Positions 49,084 to 58,366 are shown, counted from the stretch's first letter. The stretch is DNA of 64,000 nt from Mycobacterium sp. DL440 (GCF_011745145.1 NZ_CP050191.1:4642180-4706179); one strand, 5' to 3'. The notes: generated from the sequence alone by a model not told the origin. Program-made: numbers and translations.

Positions 49084-51912
49084 TCAGGCCTTCTTGGCGG
49101 CGGCCTTCTTCGCTGGGGCCTTCTTGGCCGCGGTCTTCTTGGCGGCGGCCTTTTTCGCCGGGGCTTTCTTCGCCGCCTTCTTGACCGGCCCACGCGCCCG
49201 GCGGTCGGCCAATAGCTCCGATGCGCGCTCATCGGTGATCGACTGCACGTCATCACCCTTGCGCAGGCTGGCGTTGGTCTCGCCGTCGGTGACGTACGGG
49301 CCGAATCGCCCGTCCTTGATCACCATCGGCTTGCCCGAGGCCTGGTCGGTGCCCAGCTCACGCAGTGGCGGGGCCGCAGCAGCCTGGCGCCCACGGCGTT
49401 TCGGCTCAGCGTAGATCTTCAGCGCCTCATCGAGGGTGATGGTGAACATCTGCTCCTCGTTGGCCAGAGAACGAGAGTCGGTGCCGCGCTTCAGATATGG
49501 CCCATACCGGCCGTTCTGTGCGGTGATCTCCTCGTTGTTGGACGGGTCGACGCCGACCACCCGCGGCAACGACAGCAGCTTGAGTGCGTCGTCGAGCGTC
49601 ACGGTCTCCAGATCCATTGAGCGCAACAGCGATCCGGTGCGCGGCTTGGGTCCGGTCGGCTTCTTGCCCTTCTTGGCCGTCGCCCCCGCATCTGGATCCT
49701 CGGGGGGCTCCGGCAGGATCTCGGTGACGTAGGGGCCGAATCGTCCGTCCTTGGCCACGATTTCGTGCCCGGACACGGGATCGACACCCAGCACCCGACC
49801 CTCTTGCGGTGTGGCGAAAGCCTTTTCGGCCAGCTCCAGGGTCAGCTCGTCGGGAGTCAGCTCGTCCTTGAGGTTGGCGCGCTGCGGCTTGAGCTCCCCC
49901 GGATTGTCAGGGTCGGCGATCATGCGCTCCAGGTACGGCCCGTTGCGGCCCACCCGGACTACCACTGCACGACCCTCGGCATCGTCAAAAAGCTTGATGG
50001 AGTTGACTTCTCGTGCGTCGATACCTTCGAGGTTGCCGCCGACGAGGTGCTTGAGCCCACCGGCCCGGGCGATCGAGCCCTCGACGCCGTGCTCCCCGCC
50101 GAAGTAGAAGTTCGACAGCCAGTTGGTGCGCTGCTCTTGGCCGTTGGCGATCTCGTCGAGCTCGTCCTCCATGGCCGCGGTGAAGTCGTAATCCACCAGC
50201 CGGCCGAAGTGCTGCTCGAGCAGTCCGATGACAGCGAAGGCGACCCATGACGGGACCAGCGCACTGCCCTTTTTGACCACGTAGCCGCGGTCCTGGATGG
50301 TCTTGATGATCGACGAGTACGTCGACGGGCGGCCGATGCCGAGTTCTTCGAGGGCCTTGATCAGCGAGGCCTCGGTGTAGCGGGCCGGCGGGCTGGTGGT
50401 GTGTCCGTCGGCGGTCAGATCGGCGGCGTCGACGCGCTGTCCCTGGGTCAGGTTCGGCAGGCGGCTCTCGGCGTCGTCGGCCTCACCGCCGGCCTGCTCG
50501 TCGAGGCTCTCGACGTAGGCCTTCAGGAAGCCCGCGAACGTGATGGTGCGACCGGACGCGTTGAAGACGACCTGCTCGCCGCCGGCAGCCGTCCCGGCGA
50601 TCCGCAGCGACAGCGTGGTGCCGCGCGCGTCGGCCATCTGCGAGGCCACGGTGCGCTGCCAGATCAGCTCGTAGAGCCGGAACTCGTCGGTGTCCAGAGC
50701 GCTGTGCAGCTGGCCCGGCGTCTGGAACACGTCACCCGAGGGGCGGATCGCCTCGTGCGCCTCCTGGGCGTTCTTGACCTTGCGGGTGTACTGCCGCGGC
50801 GACGGATGCACGTACTCGTCGCCGTAGAGCTGCCGCGCCTGGTTGCGCGCGGCGTTGATGGCCGACTCCGACAGCGTCGTCGAGTCGGTACGCATGTAGG
50901 TGATGTAGCCGTTCTCGTACAGCCGCTGCGCGATGCTCATGGTGCGCTCCGAGGAGAACCGCAGCTTGCGGGCGGCCTCCTGCTGCAGCGTGGAGGTCAT
51001 GAACGGCGCGTAGGGCTTGCGGGTGTACGGCTTCTGCTCGACGGAGCTGACGGCCAGCTGGGCGCCGCGCAGACCGGCGGCCAGGGCCCCGGCGCTGGCC
51101 TCGTCGAGCACGAGCACCTCGTCGGGCTTCTTGAGCTGGCCCAGCGAGTCGAAATCACGGCCGGCGGCAACCCGGCGGCCGTCGACGGTGTTGAGCTTGG
51201 CGGTGAACTTGGGTGGCGTGGCGCCGGCGTCCGACACGGACGCGTCGAGTTCGGCGGTGACGTCCCAGTACCCGGCGCTGCGGAACGCCATGCGCTCCCG
51301 CTCGCGCTGCACGATGATGCGCGTGGCCACCGACTGCACCCGACCTGCCGACAGCTTCGGCGCGACCTTCTTCCACAGCACGGGTGAGACCTCGTAGCCG
51401 TAGAGGCGGTCCAGGATGCGGCGGGTTTCCTGCGCGTCGACCAGGGCGATGTCCAGGTCACGGGGGTTTTCCGCGGCGGCCCGGATGGCGGGTTCGGTGA
51501 TCTCGTGGAAAACCATCCGGCGGACCGGCACCTTGGGCTTCAGGGTCTCCAGCAGATGCCAGGCGATCGCCTCACCCTCGCGGTCACCGTCCGTCGCGAG
51601 GTAGAGCTCGTCGACACCCTTGAGTAGCTCCTTGAGCTCGGTGACGGTGCTCTTCTTCTCCGGGCTGACGATGTAGAGCGGTTCGAAGTTGTCGTCGACA
51701 TTGACCCCGAGGCGCGCCCACGGCTCGGATTTGTACTTGGCGGGCACGTCAGCGGCATTGCGCGGCAAGTCACGAATGTGTCCGCGGGAGGATTCGACCA
51801 CGTAGTTGGATCCCAGGTAGCCGGCTATCTTGCGCGCCTTGGTCGGCGACTCGACAATTACGAGTCGCCGGACGGGTCCCTTGCTTCCGCTGCCGCCATT
51901 ATCGCCAGCCAC
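49084..51912 (-). CDS. topA: DNA topoisomerase I (type IA)
   Basis: 942 residues, GTG start. TopA relaxes negative supercoils. The Toprim domain carries VIVESPTKARKI near the N-terminus and DGDREGEAIAWHL at 108-120. The catalytic tyrosine is Tyr339 in NGYITYMRTDSTTL. C-terminal repeats of the actinobacterial type (GRNGPYLERM, DGRFGPYVTE, NGRYGPYLKRG, DGRFGPYVTDG) replace zinc fingers. The tail is Lys/Ala-rich, as in other mycobacteria, and aids processivity. It may be an essential gene. Confidence 0.97.
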   Translation of the reverse strand: MAGDNGGSGSKGPVRRLVIVESPTKARKIAGYLGSNYVVESSRGHIRDLPRNAADVPAKYKSEPWARLGVNVDDNFEPLYIVSPEKKSTVTELKELLKGVDELYLATDGDREGEAIAWHLLETLKPKVPVRRMVFHEITEPAIRAAAENPRDLDIALVDAQETRRILDRLYGYEVSPVLWKKVAPKLSAGRVQSVATRIIVQRERERMAFRSAGYWDVTAELDASVSDAGATPPKFTAKLNTVDGRRVAAGRDFDSLGQLKKPDEVLVLDEASAGALAAGLRGAQLAVSSVEQKPYTRKPYAPFMTSTLQQEAARKLRFSSERTMSIAQRLYENGYITYMRTDSTTLSESAINAARNQARQLYGDEYVHPSPRQYTRKVKNAQEAHEAIRPSGDVFQTPGQLHSALDTDEFRLYELIWQRTVASQMADARGTTLSLRIAGTAAGGEQVVFNASGRTITFAGFLKAYVESLDEQAGGEADDAESRLPNLTQGQRVDAADLTADGHTTSPPARYTEASLIKALEELGIGRPSTYSSIIKTIQDRGYVVKKGSALVPSWVAFAVIGLLEQHFGRLVDYDFTAAMEDELDEIANGQEQRTNWLSNFYFGGEHGVEGSIARAGGLKHLVGGNLEGIDAREVNSIKLFDDAEGRAVVVRVGRNGPYLERMIADPDNPGELKPQRANLKDELTPDELTLELAEKAFATPQEGRVLGVDPVSGHEIVAKDGRFGPYVTEILPEPPEDPDAGATAKKGKKPTGPKPRTGSLLRSMDLETVTLDDALKLLSLPRVVGVDPSNNEEITAQNGRYGPYLKRGTDSRSLANEEQMFTITLDEALKIYAEPKRRGRQAAAAPPLRELGTDQASGKPMVIKDGRFGPYVTDGETNASLRKGDDVQSITDERASELLADRRARGPVKKAAKKAPAKKAAAKKTAAKKAPAKKAAAKKA
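49087..49190. repeat. Lys/Ala-repeat coding region of topA
   Basis: Short repeats such as cttcttggcggcggccttctt and cttcttcgccggggc alternate. They encode KKAAAKK and KKAPAKK units at the end of TopA. Low complexity and internal homology make length polymorphism likely. Confidence 0.8.
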
Positions 51913-52015
51913 CTGTGCTTACGCTCCACTCCTATAGTTGCCGCGCCACGCCCGGCAACTGACAATTTCGCATTACGCGCGAGCCTACGCAAACCGGCTC
52001 TCCGTGTATCCACTA

Positions 52016-52609
52016 CTAAATACGTGGCCACTGCGCCAACGCCGCGGCCTCCCCCGGGGGTTCCCCCACGTTCTCTACCAGGCGTGACAGCCGTCGCCGG
52101 CCACTGATCCGCAGGGCCGGATGGGAGCCTCTGGTCCCGATCAACGTCGGGGCGATTCCCACCCGCATCATGGCCGCGGCCAGCGCCGCGTGGGTATCGG
52201 GCGCATGCGGGTCCAGCCCCAGCAGGTAACGGTCGTCGGCCTCGGGCGTGCCCGCAGCCAGCGTCCAGGCCCGGAGCTCCCGGGCGCCTGGCAGCCAGCC
52301 GGCCGGCACCGTCTTGACCGCACCCCTGGTCCATTCCCCCGCGATCAGCATCAACTGCGGATCCAGCGCGGTACGGACGAGCGGGTTGTTCTCGTCGGTC
52401 CGGGAAATCTCCGGCACCAGTCCGACCTCCCTCATCATCTCGGCCAGGCCGTGGGCACGCCACAGCTCGTCGACCACCACCGAGATCCGGGCCGCCTGCC
52501 GGCCGCCATTGCCCGCCAGAACAACCTGTCCCGGCCCGGCAAGCACCCCGGTCAGGTCGGCCACCGCGGGCGGCATCGACTCGGCCGAGAAGAACGACAG
52601 CTGGCTCAC
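52016..52609 (-). CDS. Conserved hypothetical, Rv3647c homologue
   Basis: 197 residues from a GTG at 52609. Apart from the conserved place between topA and cspA in mycobacteria, little is distinctive: VVLAGNGGRQAARISVVVDE near the start and ALRISGRRRLSRLVENVGE near the end. There is no signal peptide or membrane helix. The C-terminal Arg-rich run could bind nucleic acid. No function is assigned. Confidence 0.8.
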   Translation of the reverse strand: MSQLSFFSAESMPPAVADLTGVLAGPGQVVLAGNGGRQAARISVVVDELWRAHGLAEMMREVGLVPEISRTDENNPLVRTALDPQLMLIAGEWTRGAVKTVPAGWLPGARELRAWTLAAGTPEADDRYLLGLDPHAPDTHAALAAAMMRVGIAPTLIGTRGSHPALRISGRRRLSRLVENVGEPPGEAAALAQWPRI

Positions 52610-52637
52610 AAATCGACACTAGGCCAGCGCAGGCCGC

Positions 52638-52687
52638 AAAAACGAGAACACCCCCGCGGTGTCCGGTCTGGACTCACACGGGGGTGT
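52638..52687 (-). terminator. Intrinsic terminator after cspA
   Basis: On the minus strand, ACACCCCCG (52687-52679) pairs with CGGGGGTGT (52656-52648), a 9-bp GC-rich stem with a 22-nt loop. A TTTTT run follows at 52642-52638. It lies 20 nt after the cspA stop, and the placement and U-tract fit a rho-independent terminator. Confidence 0.8.
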
Positions 52688-52706
52688 CTCTTTGGGTTTG
52701 TTTGGC

Positions 52707-52910
52707 TCAGACGGCCCGAACACCCGTGGCCTGCGGCCCCTTGGGGCTCTGGCCGACCTCGAACTCAACCTTCTGGTTCTCCTCCAGGGTGCGGAATCCG
52801 CTGCCCTGGATTTCCGTGTAATGGACAAACACGTCGGCAGAGCCGTCCTCCGGAGCAATGAAGCCGAAGCCCTTCTCCGCGTTGAACCACTTCACAGTTC
52901 CCTGTGGCAT
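52707..52910 (-). CDS. cspA: Cold shock protein CspA
   Basis: 67 residues of a single cold-shock domain. RNA-binding motifs RNP1 (KGFGFI) and RNP2 (VFVHY) are present in [18 protein letters not shown] and [10 protein letters not shown]. It binds single-stranded RNA/DNA and melts RNA structure. Start ATG at 52910 with AAGGAAAG 8-14 nt upstream. A long leader is likely (see the upstream region), as is usual for cold-shock genes. Confidence 0.97.
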   Translation of the reverse strand: MPQGTVKWFNAEKGFGFIAPEDGSADVFVHYTEIQGSGFRTLEENQKVEFEVGQSPKGPQATGVRAV

Positions 52911-53209
52911 CTTTTGTTCTTTCCTTCTCTTCAACCGGGTGCGGTTCACCGACTTCCGGTGCACCGGGCCCGTTCCGACCGCCATACCAACGCGCGAGTC
53001 GACCGGAACTTGACCCGACCTACAACCCTCGCAGGAACCGCGATCGCAACGACGATCCTGCGAGTGCGAGTACAAACACAGAAGCTGCGACCGCGATCAG
53101 TCAATCATGTTCGGGGCGGCTGCGACAGTATCGGTATTCGGCGCGTGGTGAACAATTCGTTTACAAATCCGGGCCGACGATGGCGGGGTAGATCGCAGGA
53201 GGAAGCACA
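52911..53209. other. Divergent 299-bp region between cspA and the helicase gene
   Basis: No gene is supported here. On the minus strand, TTGACT (in ATGATTGACTGATCG) with TGTGTT 18 nt later could be a cspA promoter, giving a leader of about 150-180 nt. The leader includes an inverted repeat GATCGTCGTTGCGATC and CGCGGTTCC/GGAACCGCG-like pairing. On the plus strand GGAGGA precedes the helicase GTG. The promoter calls are tentative. Confidence 0.4.
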
Positions 53210-55564
53210 GTGCTGGACCAGGGGTCGGATTTCGGCCGTGAGCTGCTAGCTTGCGCTGTCGACGGCACCCCGTCCGGGGAAGATCCGCTACGCCATGTTG
53301 CGGATATACCGCCGCGACATGGCAAACCAGATCGATGGCCGCAATGGGCCCATCCGGAGGTCGTTTCGGTACTGCAGGACCGCGGCATCGCCGCACCCTG
53401 GTCGCATCAGCTCGCCGCCGCCGAGTTGGCCCGTGACGGACGGCATGTCGTCGTGTCCACCGGCACCGCATCCGGCAAGTCCCTGGCCTACCAACTCCCG
53501 ATCCTGTCGGCGTTGGCCGAAGACCGGCGGACGCGGGTGCTGTACCTGTCGCCGACGAAGGCGCTCGGACACGACCAGTTGCGCACGGCACAACAGCTGA
53601 CGGAGACCGTCGCCGCGCTGCGCGACGTCGCGCCCGCTGCCTACGACGGCGACAGCGCCACCGAGGTGCGCCGGTTCGCCCGGGAACGGTCGCGATGGAT
53701 CTTCTCCAACCCGGACATGATCCACCTGTCGCTACTGCGCAACCATGCCCGCTGGGCGGTGTTCCTGCGCCACCTCAAGTACGTCGTTGTCGACGAATGT
53801 CATTACTACCGTGGCATTTTCGGTTCCAACGTGGCCATGGTGCTGCGCCGGCTGCTGAGGTTGTGCGAAAGATACTCCCCCGACTCCAGCGGGCCGACGG
53901 TGATCTTCGCCAGCGCCACCACGGCGTCACCGGCCGAGACCGCCGCCGAGTTGATCGGGCAGACCGTCGCCGAGGTGACCGAGGACGGCTCACCGCAGGG
54001 CGCGCGCACGATCGCGCTGTGGGAACCGGCGCTACTGGACGATCTCACCGGCGAGAACGGCGCGCCGGTGCGGCGTTCGGCCGGCGCCGAGGCCGCCCGG
54101 GTGATGGCCGACCTGATGACCGAGGGAGCACGCACATTGACCTTCGTCCGGTCCCGGCGGGGCGCCGAACTCACCGCGCTGGGAACCCGGGCCCGGTTGG
54201 AAGACACCGCACCCGAGCTGGCCGATCTGGTGGCGTCCTACCGGGCCGGTTTTCTCGCCGAGGACCGCCGGGAGCTGGAACACGCACTGACTGACGGCCG
54301 GTTGCGCGGGCTGGCCACCACCAACGCGCTGGAGCTCGGCATCGACATCGCCGGGCTGGACGCGGTGGTGCTGGCGGGGTTTCCCGGCACCGTCACCTCG
54401 TTCTGGCAGCAGGCCGGCCGGTCCGGCCGGCGTGGGCAGGGCGCGCTGATCGTGTTGATCGCCCGCGACGATCCCCTGGACACCTACCTGGTGCACCATC
54501 CCGCCGCGCTGTTGGACAAGCCGATCGAGCGGGTGGTCATCGACCCGACGAATCCGCACGTGCTGGGCCCGCAATTGCTCTGCGCCGCGGCAGAGCTTCC
54601 GCTCACCGCGGCCGAGGTCCGGTTGTGGAACGCCGAGGCGGTGGCCGAAACCCTGGTCGACGACGGACTGTTACGGAAGCGCCCCAGTGGCTACTTCCCC
54701 GCTCCCGGGGTCGATCCGCACCCCGCTGTGGACATCCGCGGCTCCAGCGGCGGCCAGATCGCGATCCTGGAGGCCGACACCGGCAGGATGCTGGGCAGCG
54801 CCGGCGCCGGGCAGGCGGCGGCCTCGCTGCATCCCGGCGCGGTGTATCTGCACCAGGGCGAGACCTATCTGGTCGACTCGTTGTCCTTTGAGGACGGCGT
54901 GGCGTTCGTGTATGCCGCCGACCCCGGCTACAGCACGTTCGCCAGGGAGTTGACCGACATCTCGGTCACCGGCCCCGGCGAGCGCAGCACCTTCGGCCCG
55001 GTCACCGTCGGCCTGGTTCCGGTGTCGGTGACCAACACCGTGGTCGGCTACCTGCGCCGCCGGATGGACGGCGAGGTCATCGATTTCGTTGAGCTGGACA
55101 TGCCACCCAGCACCCTGGACACCATGGCCGTGATGTGCACCGTCACCCCGGAGGCATTGCAGGACAATGGTATTGATCTGCTAGCCATGCCGGGAAGTCT
55201 GCATGCCGCCGAACACGCGGCGATCGGCCTGCTGCCCCTGGTGGCCAGTTGCGACCGTGGTGACATCGGCGGGGTCTCGACGGCCGTCGGACCGGTGGAC
55301 GGCCTGCCGTCGATCTTCGTCTACGACGGCTACCCCGGCGGTGCGGGTTTCGCCGACCGCGGATTCCGCAATCTCGGTACCTGGTGGGGCGCGACGGCCG
55401 ACGCGATCGAAGCGTGTGAGTGCCCGCACGGTTGCCCCTCGTGCGTGCAGTCACCGAAATGCGGCAACGGCAACGACCCATTGGACAAATCTGGTGCCGT
55501 CCAAGTACTCCGCCTGGTGCTCGGCGCGCTGAGTACGTCCTCAGCGGACCCCCGACCGCGTTGA
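53210..55564 (+). CDS. DEAD/DEAH-box superfamily 2 helicase with MZB domain (SftH/Hrq1-like)
   Basis: 784 residues from a GTG with GGAGG upstream. Helicase motifs: GTASGKS at 85-91, DECH at 195-198 (motif II), FASATTASP (motif III), GIDIAGLDAV and QQAGRSGRRGQ (motif VI). The C-terminal MZB zinc site is CECPHGCPSC with a later CGNGN (four Cys), typical of the bacterial SftH family related to yeast Hrq1. Family members are 3'-5' DNA helicases for repair. It is the Rv3649 homologue. Confidence 0.93.
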   Translation: MLDQGSDFGRELLACAVDGTPSGEDPLRHVADIPPRHGKPDRWPQWAHPEVVSVLQDRGIAAPWSHQLAAAELARDGRHVVVSTGTASGKSLAYQLPILSALAEDRRTRVLYLSPTKALGHDQLRTAQQLTETVAALRDVAPAAYDGDSATEVRRFARERSRWIFSNPDMIHLSLLRNHARWAVFLRHLKYVVVDECHYYRGIFGSNVAMVLRRLLRLCERYSPDSSGPTVIFASATTASPAETAAELIGQTVAEVTEDGSPQGARTIALWEPALLDDLTGENGAPVRRSAGAEAARVMADLMTEGARTLTFVRSRRGAELTALGTRARLEDTAPELADLVASYRAGFLAEDRRELEHALTDGRLRGLATTNALELGIDIAGLDAVVLAGFPGTVTSFWQQAGRSGRRGQGALIVLIARDDPLDTYLVHHPAALLDKPIERVVIDPTNPHVLGPQLLCAAAELPLTAAEVRLWNAEAVAETLVDDGLLRKRPSGYFPAPGVDPHPAVDIRGSSGGQIAILEADTGRMLGSAGAGQAAASLHPGAVYLHQGETYLVDSLSFEDGVAFVYAADPGYSTFARELTDISVTGPGERSTFGPVTVGLVPVSVTNTVVGYLRRRMDGEVIDFVELDMPPSTLDTMAVMCTVTPEALQDNGIDLLAMPGSLHAAEHAAIGLLPLVASCDRGDIGGVSTAVGPVDGLPSIFVYDGYPGGAGFADRGFRNLGTWWGATADAIEACECPHGCPSCVQSPKCGNGNDPLDKSGAVQVLRLVLGALSTSSADPRPR

Positions 55565-55841
55565 CGACCGACCCCTCGACGGCCGACGACGCGGATCTAC
55601 AACTGCGTGGCTGCATTCGGCCACGCCGAACACACAGACGGTGCGACGAACGGTCGGACAACGCGATCCGTTCCCAATCCCGGAGGCCGGGCGCAGTGGC
55701 AAATTACGTGAACTCGCTCATGTTTGCAACCCGACAGACCCTACTTCGGATATCCGCGACCGTAATCCGCAGTTTTCTGCTGCGGATTACGTCGTCGCTG
55801 CGTGCGAATACAGCTACGCGGACCCCGGTAAAATGCCGCGC
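55565..55841. other. 277-bp gap before the Rv3651-like gene
   Basis: No coding region is convincing; the plus-strand reading through to 55842 lacks a conserved start. At the end, TAAAAT (55829-55834) is a good -10 sequence with 7 nt to the ATG at 55842, so the next gene is probably leaderless. The duplicated words cgcggattacg and gtaatccgcag (ACGTAATCCGCAG region near 55760-55790) form a weak inverted repeat. Confidence 0.4.
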
Positions 55842-56867
55842 ATGACCCACGACTGGCTGCTCGTGGAGACACTGGGTAGCGAGCCTGTTGTGGTCGCACG
55901 AGGTCTGCACACGAAGAACCTCGTCCCGATCGGTGTGTTTCTGCGACGAAATCCGCACCTGATGGCGATTCAGAGCGCCATCAGGGAAACCGTCCAGGCC
56001 GGCCAGGGTCTCAGCAGCATCACACCCAAGAACGACCGCGTAATCCGCACCGAAGTGGTGCGGATGTCCGACGGGCGCATCCACGGGGTGCACGTCTGGA
56101 TCGGGCCGGCCGATATCGACCCGCCCCAGCGGCCCATTCCCGGCCCACTGATCTGGGACCTGACCGCGGGCGTGGCCACCGACACCGCGGAGTCACTGCA
56201 CAACAGCGGGATGGACCCGGAAACCGAAGCCACCCACGACCGGACCTTCGCCGACGACCTTCCGGCCCGGGACCTCAACGGCAGCGAGGCCAAGGTGCTG
56301 GCCATGACCGTCAAGCCCGTCGTCGGCAACACCTTGTGCACCACCTGGGATGTCACCGACCACCGCGGCGTGCCCATCACCGTGGGATTCGTGGCCCGGG
56401 TGATCCTGGAGCCCGACGATGGCGGCTCCGACCGGCTGATCTGCCGGGCGATGAACTGGCGCAGCGATCGTGAGAACCCGGGGACACCCATCGACAACCT
56501 GGCCCAACGCATCCTCGACGGGCTGGCCTGTCCCGGCGTGCACCGGGCACTGGTGGGCCTCGACGACTGGAAGTTGTTGAAATGGCTCGACGAGCCGGCA
56601 CCGTTCTTCGACTGGCGTAACCGCGACGGCGGGGCGGCCCGCATCCACCCGGCCGATGCCCGGCACATGGCGCGAATGACCACGGATTTCTCCGACGGCG
56701 TCACCACCGCCGTGTTGCGGATGCGCGCCGAGGACGGCGGCTGGCGGCCGGTGCACATGACGGTCAACCGGATCGAACTCGCCGAGGACACCTTCGCGGG
56801 CCTGATCGCCCTGCGGCTGCCGACCGACGACGAGGTCGCCGCTGCGGACCTCGACAAGCTCGACTAG
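55842..56867 (+). CDS. PAS/GAF-like conserved protein, Rv3651 homologue
   Basis: 341 residues from the ATG at 55842 (TAAAAT 7 nt upstream); an ATG at 55833 is an alternative. The sequence matches the Rv3651 type along its length, including MTHDWLLVETLG, ITPKNDRVIRTEVVRMSDGR, ADDLPARDLNGSEAKVLAM, WDVTDHRGVPITVGFVARV and HMTVNRIELAEDTFAGLIAL. The middle and end each look like PAS-type domains. No output domain is seen, so it may act through protein contacts. The function is unknown. It overlaps the pilus gene end by 4 nt (convergent). Confidence 0.85.
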   Translation: MTHDWLLVETLGSEPVVVARGLHTKNLVPIGVFLRRNPHLMAIQSAIRETVQAGQGLSSITPKNDRVIRTEVVRMSDGRIHGVHVWIGPADIDPPQRPIPGPLIWDLTAGVATDTAESLHNSGMDPETEATHDRTFADDLPARDLNGSEAKVLAMTVKPVVGNTLCTTWDVTDHRGVPITVGFVARVILEPDDGGSDRLICRAMNWRSDRENPGTPIDNLAQRILDGLACPGVHRALVGLDDWKLLKWLDEPAPFFDWRNRDGGAARIHPADARHMARMTTDFSDGVTTAVLRMRAEDGGWRPVHMTVNRIELAEDTFAGLIALRLPTDDEVAAADLDKLD

Positions 56868-57175
56868 GCCACGGCGTCCACAGGTCCCGCGCGCGCCGCC
56901 GCCCGGGCCGGGCGGACGCCCCACCGGCCAAGGCGGACCGGGACCGACACCTCGAGCACCACATCGAGACGCTCGATCCGGCACACGCCGAGGACCGAAC
57001 GCATCCGTACCGCGATCTGGGTGGCCTGCGCGCACGCCGCATCCGGCCCGGAAACGACGGCGCCGGCCGCGCTCAGGGCGGCCAGATCCGCCGCGGCCTG
57101 GGCCCGGTGCCGGGCCGTGACCGCGGCACCCAGGTAGGCGCCACCGGCCGCAAACGCGACCACCATCGCGATCAT
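56864..57175 (-). CDS. TadE/TadG-like pilus-locus membrane protein (Rv3654c homologue)
   Basis: 103 residues if it starts at ATG 57175. One N-terminal helix (MIAMVVAFAAGGAYLGAAV) is followed by ARHRAQAAADLAALSAAGA, the Rv3654c-type hallmark. The conserved-looking ERGSATLLAAA lies just upstream of this ATG, so the true start is probably further up. The nearest in-frame candidate is a GTG at 57286, 80 nt inside the tadE-like gene. It belongs to the Tad locus and would be an envelope pseudopilin-like protein. Confidence 0.72.
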   Translation of the reverse strand: MIAMVVAFAAGGAYLGAAVTARHRAQAAADLAALSAAGAVVSGPDAACAQATQIAVRMRSVLGVCRIERLDVVLEVSVPVRLGRWGVRPARAAARAGPVDAVA

Positions 57176-57206
57176 CGCCGCAGCCAGCAGCGTGGCCGAA
57201 CCACGC

Positions 57207-57545
57207 TCACCCGGCGCCGGGTTCGGGGACCGCGGCCGCCTCCGCGGACACCGTGAACCCCGGCAACGCCGTGGCGGCGCTGACACGGGCCACCACCAGA
57301 CCGCCATCGCGACCGACATCCACCACTGCCCCGGACGGGGCGACCCGGCGGGCGGCGGCCGCCGCCGCTTCGCCCTCACCGCGTGCCGCCAGGCGGGCGG
57401 CTTCACGCGCCGCGTCGATACACCGGATCTGCATGCCCACCGCACCGAGGCCGCCGACACACAACACCAGGACCGCCACCAATGATGCGATGGCGAAGGC
57501 CGCCTCGACGGTGACCGCACCCCGGTCATCCAGCCGGTCATCCAG
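57207..57545 (-). CDS. TadE-like pilus-locus protein (Rv3655c homologue), start anomalous
   Basis: The reading frame DDRGAVTVEAAFAIASLVAV and VLCVGGLGAVGMQIRCIDAA then REAARLAARGEGEAAAAAA is clearly TadE: a Val-Glu pseudopilin motif (TVEAA), one helix and a basic tail. In this frame no ATG, GTG or TTG occurs between the pilin gene and TVEAA; the best candidate is CTG 57545 (LDDR). Three ATGs exist but lie in the +1 frame within a 12-bp repeat. About 112 residues are counted from the CTG. Confidence 0.7.
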   Translation of the reverse strand: MDDRLDDRGAVTVEAAFAIASLVAVLVLCVGGLGAVGMQIRCIDAAREAARLAARGEGEAAAAAARRVAPSGAVVDVGRDGGLVVARVSAATALPGFTVSAEAAAVPEPGAG

Positions 57546-57557
57546 CCGGTCATCTAG
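57522..57557. repeat. Three tandem 12-bp repeats at the pilin-tadE junction
   Basis: Plus strand: ccggtcatccag (57522-57533), ccggtcatccag (57534-57545) and ccggtcatctag (57546-57557). The third contains the pilin stop codon (cta). On the coding strand each unit carries ATGACC, so three possible starts are repeated, all out of frame with TadE. Confidence 0.9.
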
Positions 57558-57757
57558 ACGTTCGTGTTCAGCGCCCGGCTGATGATGTTGGTCAGTGCGC
57601 TCACGATCGAATCCCCCGTGACCACGGTGTACAGGATCGCCCCGAACGCCGCAGCGGCAATCGTGCCGATTGCATATTCGACGGTGCTCATGCCTGATTC
57701 GTCGAGCATCAACAACGCCGCCCTGGCATTCGCCCGCTGAATCATGTTTCCTGCCAT
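57554..57757 (-). CDS. Flp-type pilin (DUF4244, Rv3656c homologue)
   Basis: 67 residues, ATG 57757 with GGGAGG upstream. The prepilin signature is present: Gly22 followed by MSTVEYAIG, so cleavage after Gly22 would leave mature Met1 with Glu5 and Tyr6, exactly the Flp pilin pattern. A 20-residue hydrophobic helix follows (TIAAAAFGAILYTVV) and the mature pilin is about 45 residues. No prepilin peptidase gene is seen in this window. It is the structural subunit of a Tad-like pilus if one is made. Confidence 0.9.
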   Translation of the reverse strand: MAGNMIQRANARAALLMLDESGMSTVEYAIGTIAAAAFGAILYTVVTGDSIVSALTNIISRALNTNV

Positions 57758-57784
57758 GATATTTCCTCCCTCTGCGATGTGTAC

Positions 57785-58366
57785 TCACCACAAACCCGAA
57801 CCCAGCACGTCACCGGCCAGACCGGCGACCACCGGGACGACGCCCAGGCACAGGAACGCCGGCAGATAGCACAGCCCCAACGGCCCGGCGACCAGGACCG
57901 AGGCACGTTCCGCCACCGCATCGGCCGTGGCGGTGGCATCGTGTCGGGCCTGGGCGGCCAACTCGGCCACCCCGTCGGCCAAGGCACTGCCCGAGGCGGC
58001 CGACCGGCGGGCCAGCCGCAATAGGGCCTCCGCGTTCTTGTCCCGCGGTACCGCGTCATCACCGCCGGACCAGGCCCGGGCCGGGCCCGCCCCGAGCGCG
58101 AGGAGTTCGGCTGCGCGCCGCAGCATCGGCGCCAATGACGGTGGGGCCGATGCGTGGGCGGCGGCAGCCGCCGTCGACACCGCCATCCCCGCGGCCAGAC
58201 AAGCGGAGAACAAGTCGAACGTCGAGGCCGCGGCAAGCGGATCGTCGGTGTGCCCCCGTCGGCCACCTGGCCTCGCCACCGGTGCAGGTACGGCGCGGGA
58301 CCGCACCCGGGCCGTATCTGCACCGATCAGCAGCGCAGCAGCGAGAAACAGTGCCGCCCAACTCAT
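57785..58366 (-). CDS. TadC-like type II/IV secretion membrane protein (Rv3657c homologue)
   Basis: 193 residues from the ATG at 58366, overlapping the tadB stop (ATGA). It holds one N-terminal helix, a GspF-type cytoplasmic helical region (TFDLFSACLAAGMAVSTAA, AEALLRLARRSAASGSALAD) and C-terminal helices (AGPLGLCYLPAFLCLGVVPV). It is shorter than full-length TadC. With TadB it forms the inner-membrane platform of the pilus assembly machine. Confidence 0.85.
   Translation of the reverse strand: MSWAALFLAAALLIGADTARVRSRAVPAPVARPGGRRGHTDDPLAAASTFDLFSACLAAGMAVSTAAAAAHASAPPSLAPMLRRAAELLALGAGPARAWSGGDDAVPRDKNAEALLRLARRSAASGSALADGVAELAAQARHDATATADAVAERASVLVAGPLGLCYLPAFLCLGVVPVVAGLAGDVLGSGLW

Noticed and set aside
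53160..53209. SigF-like box GTTT...GGGTAG before the helicase gene
   Set aside because: The spacing of about 23 nt is too long for the mycobacterial SigF consensus.
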